Origin: Serratia marcescens
GTDB lineage: Bacteria; Pseudomonadota; Gammaproteobacteria; Enterobacterales; Enterobacteriaceae
Assembly: GCA_015548865.1 (NCBI GenBank)
Contig: JADMXW010000006.1
Location: 186,001 to 250,000, forward strand
Direction: 5' to 3'
DNA length: 64,000 bases
Shown: piece after piece, positions 35,030 to 42,804 of the stretch
Layout: every line of letters starts with the position of its first letter
Numbering within the stretch: position 1 is the first letter of the stretch
Notes under the pieces: generated by a model
Seen by the model: the letters and a program-made list of their open reading frames with translations, nothing else
Databases searched by the model: none
What the model was told of the DNA's origin: nothing
Program-made: the position numbers and the translations under genes

Positions 35030-37512
35030 GAGCACTGACGCCAAAACAACTTTCGACCCGATTAACCACACAGTTAACCGCCGTATCAGAGGGTATTGAG
35101 CGGGCCATTGCCTGGGTGGAAGCCAATCGTACTCGTTCGCCACGTTTGGAGATGGAAGCCGATACGCTGACAATAAAATTGCGCCGTCATCGCAACAAAG
35201 CGCAACGTCTGGCAGATTGCGCCGCAAAAGAGATGGCCATTGGGCTGTTTGGTCAGGCGCAGGAAGGAAAAACCTACCTGATTTCCGCACTTGCCGCGGG
35301 AGAGAATGGCCGTTTGGAAAGCGATCTCGGCGGCCATACGCTGGACTATCAGGCACACATCAACCCAGAGAACCAACCTGCTGGGCTGGTCACTCGCTTT
35401 ACACGCCAGCCAGGCGTGAAAAATGCCACTTATCCGCTCCAACTGCTGCTGCTAACCGAAGCAGATATCGTCAATATCCTGACGCAAGCGTATTTGGCTA
35501 CCGCGGTCTCGCAACCAACACCGCGTGGACTTGCCGATGATGAACAGCAACTGGCCGAACAAATGGCGCAGTTGGCAATGCACCGTCAGTCTGAAGAGAT
35601 CCCAGGATTCAGCAGTGATGAGGTCATTGCCCTGTGGGATAGCTTGGTCCGTCATGACGGGAAACGCCAAAAGTGGTTAGAGACTCACTTTTGGCCCGCC
35701 GCGATCGCCCTCACCCCAGCACTGACCATCGACGATCGCGCGCGTCTGTTTTCTGTGCTGTGGCATGGCAAAGAAGACTATACTGCAGCATATCGGCAGT
35801 TTGCTCATACGTTACAGCGTTTGAATTACAGCCAAAAAGTATTGGCTCCGTTGAGTGTATTGGTCGATGACGTCTTGCTGCCGACCGATGGCATCATGAA
35901 CTTGTCAACCATTGCCTATCTCAACACCTCTTCTGACCCCAGCGTGCATGTTCGTCCGGTCATCAATAACCGTGCCAGCAAACCGGTTGAGCTGTCGTTA
36001 GCAGAACTGGCCTTCTTGTCAGTGGAACTGGTCGTGACGTTGCAGTCACCTACACGCGAACCCCTGTTTGAACAAGTCGACCTGCTGGATATTCCGGGCT
36101 TTAATCCTCTGAGCAGCGTGCACGCCACTCCGCATCTCGATCGAGAACATGGCGCTACGCAACGCTACCCAGTACTGGTGAAGAATCTGTTGCAAGCCAA
36201 GGCAAGTTATTTGCTTGAGCGCTACACCGATCAACACGCAATCAATCTGCTAATGGTCTGCACTGCGGTAGACAGGCGCGCCGACGTCAAAGCGGTAGGT
36301 AAAGCGCTCGATTATTGGGTAAAGCAGACTCAAGGGGAAACGGCGCAACAGCGCAGTCAGCACAAACCCGGACTGATTTGGGCTATCACCAAATTCGATC
36401 AACGTGTAGTGCACAACACTCACTATGATGAGGGTGTCCAGCGTTATGTGGGGAATCCCGGTGAGTCTTGGGGAACCATGTTGGCAACGGATGATCGTGG
36501 TGTAAAACGCATGGCCAATTGGTTGGATACCGAAGTAAAACGCGAAACCAAGCTGACGCGCCTGTCGGAACAGTTGCAGGGCATGCAAAACGAGCTTTTT
36601 GAGCACATACTCGGCGGCTGGTATCAGTCTGACAGTGAAATTTCTGCTTTGAGAAAGCAGAAAGTGGCTGAGTCCGTTTTAAAATCGTTACAAACGCGAC
36701 CCGGCGTACACGGTGAGTTGCTTGAGCGCATGCTGCCAACGCGTGATGAACTGCGTCGTCTTTATCAACAACAGCGCCAGCCCTCCACCGGCAATATCAG
36801 TCATCCAGCACTGGACAGCGTTGCCACAACACATGCCGATCCGTTCGGCATCGGTATTGAGATCGATTTATTTAGTGATACGCCAATGGATACGGCGTTG
36901 GATGATGTGCCACAGGTCCAGAGTGATGTGGAAACTAATACCGTGTTTGCTCGGCAGGTTCTGCGCTTTTGGATAAACCATATGCGCAATTTGCCCGATA
37001 ACGCCCCTCTGGTCGAACTGCTCGGATTGAGCAAGCAAACGCTGGAGATGCTGATGGAAGAAGTCATCACTGCCGGTTTGCGTCAGGGGATCAGCCAAGC
37101 ATTGCACCTCGCGCTGAACCAGGACGATCACCCCAGTGCCTACACGGATAATGAGATCGACAGCCAGGTTTCTCGTGCTTTGACCGTTCTTGGCGATTTT
37201 ATTGCCTGGCTGGGATTCCAAAAAATGGCCGAGGAAGATCGCCCGGAAAGTCGCATTAACCGTGGTCGTAAAATTTTCGCAAAACCGGAAAAACAGGCAA
37301 TCAGTTGGGGAGCCGCCAAGCGCTTAACCAAACTGTCACTCACCCCCACCAATAACACGGCTTTTTACGTATATGACTGGCTGGTTGGGTTGAATACCCT
37401 GATTCTGCAAAATGCCGGACACTCTGCCGGTGGCGAACTGGATGCCGAACAGCGCAAACAGTTAGGCACTATTTTGCAAATTTTCAAACCCACACCCACA
37501 ACTGCCAAATAA
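35026..37512 (+). CDS. srfC: SrfC, large GTPase-like putative virulence factor
   Basis: 828-residue protein with a GTP-binding core. The P-loop is GQAQEGKT (76-83), the G3 motif DIPG (355-358, in DLLDIPGFNP) and the G4 motif TKFD (455-458). The distances (about 275 residues from G1 to G3) are large, because a long helical insertion lies between them. Helical regions before and after give a dynamin-like overall shape, although membrane activity is inference. The start ATG overlaps the srfB stop (ATGA). It ends in a Pro/Thr tail. Only the operon, and the reported virulence or host-cell effects of SrfABC in other enterobacteria, point to its role. Confidence 0.88.
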   Translation: MRALTPKQLSTRLTTQLTAVSEGIERAIAWVEANRTRSPRLEMEADTLTIKLRRHRNKAQRLADCAAKEMAIGLFGQAQEGKTYLISALAAGENGRLESDLGGHTLDYQAHINPENQPAGLVTRFTRQPGVKNATYPLQLLLLTEADIVNILTQAYLATAVSQPTPRGLADDEQQLAEQMAQLAMHRQSEEIPGFSSDEVIALWDSLVRHDGKRQKWLETHFWPAAIALTPALTIDDRARLFSVLWHGKEDYTAAYRQFAHTLQRLNYSQKVLAPLSVLVDDVLLPTDGIMNLSTIAYLNTSSDPSVHVRPVINNRASKPVELSLAELAFLSVELVVTLQSPTREPLFEQVDLLDIPGFNPLSSVHATPHLDREHGATQRYPVLVKNLLQAKASYLLERYTDQHAINLLMVCTAVDRRADVKAVGKALDYWVKQTQGETAQQRSQHKPGLIWAITKFDQRVVHNTHYDEGVQRYVGNPGESWGTMLATDDRGVKRMANWLDTEVKRETKLTRLSEQLQGMQNELFEHILGGWYQSDSEISALRKQKVAESVLKSLQTRPGVHGELLERMLPTRDELRRLYQQQRQPSTGNISHPALDSVATTHADPFGIGIEIDLFSDTPMDTALDDVPQVQSDVETNTVFARQVLRFWINHMRNLPDNAPLVELLGLSKQTLEMLMEEVITAGLRQGISQALHLALNQDDHPSAYTDNEIDSQVSRALTVLGDFIAWLGFQKMAEEDRPESRINRGRKIFAKPEKQAISWGAAKRLTKLSLTPTNNTAFYVYDWLVGLNTLILQNAGHSAGGELDAEQRKQLGTILQIFKPTPTTAK

Positions 37513-37520
37513 ACTGCTCG

Positions 37521-37542
37521 CCCCTGCGTTTTAGCGCAGGGG
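37521..37542. terminator. Shared hairpin after srfC
   Basis: CCCCTGCG and CGCAGGGG form a perfect 8-bp stem with a 6-base loop, 8 bases after the srfC stop and 9 bases before the convergent gene's stop. It is not followed by a T-run on either strand. Confidence 0.55.
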
Positions 37543-37551
37543 TGGCGATTA

Positions 37552-38634
37552 TCAAGGGTATTTTTCAATATGCGTGTGATTCAGTTCAAGCCCAGCAAAC
37601 AGTGATGAATGATGGTTATCCATGATATGACTGCGCAGTCGCGCCAGGCTGATATCATAATCAGAAACACAGCAGGCGCTGTAGTACAGAGATTTTTCTG
37701 CTCTTGTCGCGAGATAGTGATCAACAGTGCGCTTAATATCCGATAATGTCATTTCGGATTTCGATGTCGAAGCCTGAGTTGTTTTCGCCTGTTCCAGAAG
37801 CTGCTTGCATCCCTCTGCCATCGCTAAGCTTCTCTCCGACTGCGTAGATAGCACTTCGCAATTTCCGAACTTGTTGACATGACATTTTATGATGCCCCCT
37901 AGCGTAACAACTTTGTCCCCCTGCGCCAGCGCGGTTATGACCTCTTGCACTTGATTTTGCATTTCCCGATCGCTGACGATCACATAGAGGCAATTCGCGT
38001 CAGTGATATCTTCAACAGGCCGTCCTTTTACCGACATTCTTGCCGGATCGACACACGCGGTTCCCAATATTTGTGACGGCGTGGTCGGAGGATCGATGGC
38101 CAACAGCACGGTTGCCCCACGACTTCGATCATCAACCACACCGCTCCCGCCGTAGGAACTATTAAAGTAATTCTGCTCAGAGCGATACACGGATAGACTG
38201 CCAGACGTTATTTTTGAAAAAGCATCGATACTGCGGTCATAGGCGTGATTATGCCTGTGTTGATAGTCACCATAATCAATGTCTATAACCCGCCAACTGA
38301 TATCACAGTACCCGAGATGTTGCAGTTGTCTGTGGATAAAGGACTCCATCAACAATCCACCGGCCCCAAAAGATATCAACGTAATAGCGCGATCTTTGTT
38401 TGATATCTGCTGTATATGATTGAGCACACTATTGATGTAACTTACACGGCTACGCAGTGAGGAGATATCCTCATGCTCACTCCAAAACATGTCAGACATT
38501 TGGCGATAAACAACGTTTCCCTTATGTCGGAGATACGTCTGTTTCATCACAGCATCAGGGGTCAAAGAGACATCGTGACCACGAGATGAGAGGGGAAGCA
38601 AAGCAATAGATTCGCGGGCAACAGAGGGCAACAT
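37552..38634 (-). CDS. Unrecognised protein with a SAM-binding-like Rossmann motif
   Basis: 360 residues, family not recognised. A glycine-rich loop after a hydrophobic strand (ITLISFGAGGLLMES, 84-98) is followed by WRVIDIDYGDY (114-124), resembling motif I and the acidic post-I position of class I methyltransferases. No NPPY or other target-specific motif is seen, so catalysis is uncertain. A cysteine-containing C-terminal region (SLYYSACCVSDYD) follows. There is no signal peptide or membrane helix. The ribosome site is modest (gagag). It converges on srfC but is not part of that operon. Its isolated position and unusual sequence suggest an accessory, possibly horizontally acquired gene; an effector role is only a guess. 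Confidence 0.68.
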   Translation of the reverse strand: MLPSVARESIALLPLSSRGHDVSLTPDAVMKQTYLRHKGNVVYRQMSDMFWSEHEDISSLRSRVSYINSVLNHIQQISNKDRAITLISFGAGGLLMESFIHRQLQHLGYCDISWRVIDIDYGDYQHRHNHAYDRSIDAFSKITSGSLSVYRSEQNYFNSSYGGSGVVDDRSRGATVLLAIDPPTTPSQILGTACVDPARMSVKGRPVEDITDANCLYVIVSDREMQNQVQEVITALAQGDKVVTLGGIIKCHVNKFGNCEVLSTQSERSLAMAEGCKQLLEQAKTTQASTSKSEMTLSDIKRTVDHYLATRAEKSLYYSACCVSDYDISLARLRSHIMDNHHSSLFAGLELNHTHIEKYP

Positions 38635-38760
38635 AGCAATCTCTCTCAGCGTACTGAGGATAAACTATAATCTCTCGTCGCTCTCGCACGCTACAAAAAT
38701 TCACCACGCCCCACCGCAAGGTACGGTGGGAACGTGATCGCGCTATTTATTCTAATAGGC

Positions 38761-39354
38761 TCAGGCCAAAAAACCGCTTAACAAGCCAACGCCCAACAGT
38801 GCTGAGCCGGCGCCAATCGCGCGCGGCCACCAAACGCTACGCTTCGCTGCCAGCATGGCATAACCCAACGCCAACCCGCCAATGTGCAACAGTGCCGTCG
38901 CCAGCACCATCCCTGACAAAGCGCCAAAAGAGTGAGACAATTCTGCACCGTGTGCCAGTCCATGAAACAGCGCAAAGCCCCCTACCAGCACTGCACCGGC
39001 AGTGGCTGACAGTTTCAGTTGCATGGCCACCATCAGACCCAACACCAACAGCGAGGCGGCAACAATATGTTCAGTCGCTGGAACAACCAGACCCGCCATA
39101 CCGATCAGAGCCCCTACCAGCAACAAACTGGCAAAAGAGATCGGTGCCAACCACCATTTCTGCGTATTCATCGCGCTCCACACGCCGACCAGCGTCATAG
39201 CAAACAGGTGATCAAGACCGGTAAGCGGGTGGATGAATCCTTGCATAAAGCCGGCTACGTGGTGAGCGCCATCATCAGCCCCAACATGAGCAAAGGCAGC
39301 AGCGGGTAAGGCGAAAAGTGCAGCAGTAAAGAGGACCTTCATCGGGTTATTCAT
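38761..39354 (-). CDS. HupE/UreJ-family metal transporter
   Basis: Small polytopic inner-membrane protein, 197 residues. An N-terminal signal-like segment (ALFALPAAAFAHVG) leads to the family hallmark GFIHPLTGLDHLFAM with its His and Asp metal ligands. Five to six further helices and a second histidine cluster (FALFHGLAHGAELSH) follow. Members carry nickel or cobalt and usually sit in hydrogenase or urease operons. Here there is no such operon in the window, so it acts as a free-standing Ni/Co permease candidate. The start at 39354 has ggaa 6 bases upstream, which the ATG at 39366 lacks. Confidence 0.85.
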   Translation of the reverse strand: MNNPMKVLFTAALFALPAAAFAHVGADDGAHHVAGFMQGFIHPLTGLDHLFAMTLVGVWSAMNTQKWWLAPISFASLLLVGALIGMAGLVVPATEHIVAASLLVLGLMVAMQLKLSATAGAVLVGGFALFHGLAHGAELSHSFGALSGMVLATALLHIGGLALGYAMLAAKRSVWWPRAIGAGSALLGVGLLSGFLA

Positions 39355-39590
39355 TTTTGATTCCATTGATAGGTTGGTAAGAAATACATCAACAGAACCG
39401 TTTTACCCAATACAACAACATCAAGTTATGATTTAAATTAATTTTGTATGAACTATGGTTTTTAACGCTGAAAATAAAACAAATATTGAAATTAAAACAA
39501 TATTAACCAAATTTATTAGCACTGAATATCGAATAAATGATAATGCGTCATTTTATCAACATGAGCCATCCCTGTGAGTATAACGCTGCT

Positions 39591-39776
39591 ATCCCCGTCA
39601 CCTTACATTGCAGGTACGTTGGTCACGTTCGTTATTCGGCCCATCCCTGGGCCTTATCTCTCTCAAGACCGCCGCAAGCAGAGTTCAAATAGCTTCCCAG
39701 CCGATTGGTCACCCTTATCATTTACCGAGGGGTGCCCTTATTTGCCGCCTCCTGCTGCTCAAATTATTGAGGGCAT
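39591..39776. repeat. Long palindromic intergenic repeat, copy B
   Basis: Related to copy A (16904-17157). The left arm ATCCCCGTCACCTTACATTG then GCAGGTACGTTGGTCACGTTC aligns with that copy, as does the right arm TTTGCCGCCTCCTGCTGCTC then AAATTATTGAGGGCAT. The centre retains TCACCCTTATCATTTACC. The inner part contains ATTCGGCCCATCCCTGGGCC, similar to the hairpin at 24262-24293. It lies between the HupE-type gene and the sugar-binding protein gene. No ORF is credible within it. Confidence 0.6.
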
Positions 39777-39803
39777 CGTACCTTCTTTACTAAGCATCTC
39801 CGC

Positions 39804-41123
39804 TTAACGGATTGCGCGTTTCAATATCCGGTTGGCGTTACTGTAAAAATCATCAGCAACTTCATTCAGCGAACCTTTACCATAGTCCAGGCGCTGAACA
39901 CTGGTCGTCCACAGCTGTACCAGTTCTTGGTTTTCCATGTAAGGTGATACAGGAACCTGGGTTGCAGGCTGTTCTGCCGCTGCCTTGTAGGCATTGGCCA
40001 ACAAGTTGGTTGGTGTTATCACTCCACTCTCTTCCAACAATGTCACTGCTTTCGGATTGGCCGGCATGCCGTTTTGTAATGCTAACGCTTTGATGCCTTC
40101 CGGGTTACTCAGCAAAAACCCAATCAGCATGGCTGATTCTTTTGGATATTGGGTATTTTTACCCACGGCAAATAGCGAGGATGGTTTGGTGTTTATCGCC
40201 GAATCTTTCGCATTACTCAGCATGGGATAGGGCCCCGGCTCCAGCACCGCTTCTTTTGGCATGTTGCTAGCGTAGGTATAGATGGCTGAATCCCATAAAT
40301 ACATTCCCCCCATTTCGCCATTAATCCACGGGCGAATTTCATAGACGTTGGTACGGCCAAACGAGGAAAAATAACGCTGATCGGGTATCACATGGTTATC
40401 CACCAGCTTTTTATAGAAACCAAACAGTTCACGGACCTGCTCACGATTGTAAGCCAGGCTTTGTTTGCTCTCCGCGATCATATCGATGCCATACTTCTGT
40501 GCCATGTAGGCACGCCCCAGCGTCAAGATATCGAGTACGTCAGAAGAGCCCTGCGCTACGCCAAGCGGATAGTAATTATCACCCAACGCTTTTTTAAAAG
40601 CGGGTCCGGCTGCAAACAGTTCGTCCCAGGTCTTTGGATAGGCCACGCCAGCCTTATCCCACGTGCCTTTGTTATAGATAAAACCGCGTGACGTCATGGA
40701 TATGGGCACGCCTTGCAACTTGCCTTTAACTTCACCGGTTCTGAGATACTGAGGAGGAAAATCGGTCAACGCCAACGCATCGCGTTGTTTATACAGATCG
40801 TAAAAGCCGTCGCCGTTACGCGAAAACTGAGGGAGCCAGTTCCAATCAATCCGGATCACATCCGGCTCTTGCCCCCCCGCCATCTGCGTTGACAAGCGCG
40901 ACAAATACCCATCCCAGCCTGCGTATTCAGCTTTCACTTTGATCTCAGGGTGTGCTTTCTGGAAAGCATTAATGGCGGCCAGCGTGGCTTCATGTCGCTG
41001 GTTTCCCCCCCACCAGGAGATACGAACTTCAACAGGATCGGCAGCATGAACCCCAAAGCTGCCCAACGGTAATGCGGCACATAACAGTAGGATACGAGGA
41101 ATACGATGCAAGACTTTCGTCAT
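39804..41123 (-). CDS. TogB-like extracellular sugar-binding protein of an ABC transporter
   Basis: Periplasmic solute-binding protein, 439 residues. The signal peptide is about 27 residues (LLLCAALPLGSFGVHA, cut before ADPVEV). The mature start VRISWWGGNQRHEATLAAI and later WDGYLSRLSTQMAGG, DVIRIDWNWLP, YNKGTWDKAG and PWINGEMGGMYLWDS follow the pattern of TogB, the oligogalacturonide-binding protein of soft-rot bacteria. The start at 41123 has an aaggg site; the longer frame from 41207 has none and would hide the signal peptide. No permease or ATPase gene lies beside it, so it must use a transporter encoded elsewhere. It lies downstream of the Gfo/Idh gene on the same strand. Confidence 0.85.
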   Translation of the reverse strand: MTKVLHRIPRILLLCAALPLGSFGVHAADPVEVRISWWGGNQRHEATLAAINAFQKAHPEIKVKAEYAGWDGYLSRLSTQMAGGQEPDVIRIDWNWLPQFSRNGDGFYDLYKQRDALALTDFPPQYLRTGEVKGKLQGVPISMTSRGFIYNKGTWDKAGVAYPKTWDELFAAGPAFKKALGDNYYPLGVAQGSSDVLDILTLGRAYMAQKYGIDMIAESKQSLAYNREQVRELFGFYKKLVDNHVIPDQRYFSSFGRTNVYEIRPWINGEMGGMYLWDSAIYTYASNMPKEAVLEPGPYPMLSNAKDSAINTKPSSLFAVGKNTQYPKESAMLIGFLLSNPEGIKALALQNGMPANPKAVTLLEESGVITPTNLLANAYKAAAEQPATQVPVSPYMENQELVQLWTTSVQRLDYGKGSLNEVADDFYSNANRILKRAIR

Positions 41124-41329
41124 AATAGAACCCTTAATTATAGTCATTGTGCTGGTATCACCCACACAGCAGAACATCGTGGGTACTCTATTCATCGAAA
41201 AAGACATATTTCATCGAAAAACGTAGGGTCGCGCTGGGCCGTGTGTCCACCTCGCAAGCGACAGCAGGATACTCGCAGTTTGTGTTCGATGGCCTCCCAT
41301 GGCCAATTGCAGGTGAGTTGATGTGTAGA

Positions 41330-41355
41330 CGGAGCGTTTGATTCCCGCTCCGCCC
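41330..41355 (-). terminator. Weak hairpin between the Gfo/Idh and binding-protein genes
   Basis: ggagcg and cgctcc (within acggagcg...cgctccgc) form a short GC-rich stem just after the dehydrogenase stop on the minus strand. With about 240 bases before the binding-protein gene, it may separate or attenuate the two. Confidence 0.35.
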
Positions 41356-41365
41356 ATTTTATGTG

Positions 41366-42655
41366 TCAGTCAGGCAACTTAACGGCAAGATCGGCAATCT
41401 TCACCGGTTGTTCCAGACGCAGCGATCGGTTAGCGGCAATCCCGGTCAGAATGGAACGAGCGCCATCACGGTAATCAGCCGCGCGTTGGAGAGGATCGGG
41501 ATCGGGTGTGCCAAACAGATCGTTCAGCATCACCAGGTCACCACCGCCGTGCCCACCCGCCTGGTACACCACGGGCACTTTATAAGGCGCATCAAACATT
41601 GGATACACCGTGATTTCACACTGATCCAGTGCGCCTTCATCCTCTTTTTGTCCGCCGCCGTTCACATAGGATTTTTCTACCAACTTCATTTCCAGCCGCC
41701 CTTTACTGCCGTTGAACACCACATTCAATCCCTCCCACGGCAGATAGGCATTCAACGAATAGGTCATGATGGCTTTATTTTTGTAGCGCACCATTACCCC
41801 CATGACATCTTCAATATTGATACCGTCATCAAATACGCTTTTATCGCGGTAGTAGCCATCCTCGTGTTCAGCATCCAAATACAGTGCGGTAAGCTGAGCA
41901 CTTTCATTCATATGCAACGCAAACGGATCGTCCTTTGCCGCCGAGCTATTATGCGAACGCGCATAAAATTCGGTTACGCCGCGCGCTTCCGCATTCGCCT
42001 TACCATAAAAACGCAAATCGCCCTGGGCATAGACGGTTTCCGGTTCGGAATGCAGCCAGAAATTGACCAGATCGAAATGATGGGTAGATTTGTGCACCAG
42101 TAGCCCACCGCTGTTACGTTTGTCGCGGTGCCAACGGCGGAAATAGTCTGCGCCGTGTTGAGTATTCAATAACCACTCAAAATGCACCGAGAACACATCA
42201 CCAATCACGCCGGAGGCAATCAACTCGCGAATCTTGCTGTGGTGTGGGGCATAACGATAGTTGAAGGTGACGCGCAGTTTGCGTCCAGTTCGCGCAATGG
42301 CATCGATGATGGACTGGCATTTTTCTTCATCGATAGTCATCGGTTTTTCACTGATCACATCGCACCCCAACTCCATTGCACGAATAATATAGTGGTGATG
42401 GGTGCGGTCGATGGAAGTCACGATCACGATATCGGGTTTGCACTCGGCTATCATGGTGTCAAACTGCTCGGCGCCGTAGCAGGGCACCGCCGCATGCCCC
42501 CACTCGCCAATCATTTTATTGGCATACTTCATGCGCGTTTGGTTGGTGTCGCAAAACGCGACAAAGGCGCTGGTCTCCTGGTAATCCCTGGCAATTGAGG
42601 TTAAATAAAGACCGGCACGCCCTCCCGTACCGACGACTGCATATTTTTTCTTCAT
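41366..42655 (-). CDS. Gfo/Idh/MocA-family NAD(P)-dependent sugar oxidoreductase
   Basis: Predicted sugar or uronate dehydrogenase, 429 residues. The N-terminal Rossmann domain has VVGTGGRAG (residues 7-15). The family's catalytic EKP triad is Glu103-Lys104-Pro105 in VISEKPMTID. The C-terminal alpha/beta domain contains LVHKSTHHFDLVNFW with the conserved histidines, and GGHGGGD near the end. The length is somewhat greater than average for the family (about 350-390). Taggaa-like aaggaa precedes the start. Substrate specificity cannot be read from the sequence; the neighbours (a TogB-like binding protein and a GH67-like protein) suggest oligosaccharide or uronic acid use. Confidence 0.85.
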   Translation of the reverse strand: MKKKYAVVGTGGRAGLYLTSIARDYQETSAFVAFCDTNQTRMKYANKMIGEWGHAAVPCYGAEQFDTMIAECKPDIVIVTSIDRTHHHYIIRAMELGCDVISEKPMTIDEEKCQSIIDAIARTGRKLRVTFNYRYAPHHSKIRELIASGVIGDVFSVHFEWLLNTQHGADYFRRWHRDKRNSGGLLVHKSTHHFDLVNFWLHSEPETVYAQGDLRFYGKANAEARGVTEFYARSHNSSAAKDDPFALHMNESAQLTALYLDAEHEDGYYRDKSVFDDGINIEDVMGVMVRYKNKAIMTYSLNAYLPWEGLNVVFNGSKGRLEMKLVEKSYVNGGGQKEDEGALDQCEITVYPMFDAPYKVPVVYQAGGHGGGDLVMLNDLFGTPDPDPLQRAADYRDGARSILTGIAANRSLRLEQPVKIADLAVKLPD

Positions 42656-42738
42656 TGATATCGTTCCTTATTTTCTGACATTAACGCACTATGGCGTCGC
42701 CATTTTTCGACCTCGTTAACCAATCACGAGCTATCTCA

Positions 42739-42769
42739 TTGACAACGCTTCATGACTCTTTGCTATGCT
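42739..42769 (+). promoter_or_regulatory. Possible promoter of the GH67-like gene
   Basis: TTGACA at 42739-42744 and TATGCT at 42764-42769, separated by 19 bases, within the 149-bp divergent gap. The spacer is 2 bases longer than ideal, so the call is tentative. Confidence 0.3.
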
Positions 42770-42804
42770 GGCGCGATGCATGACAACCACAGCTTTGTAA
42801 CCTC

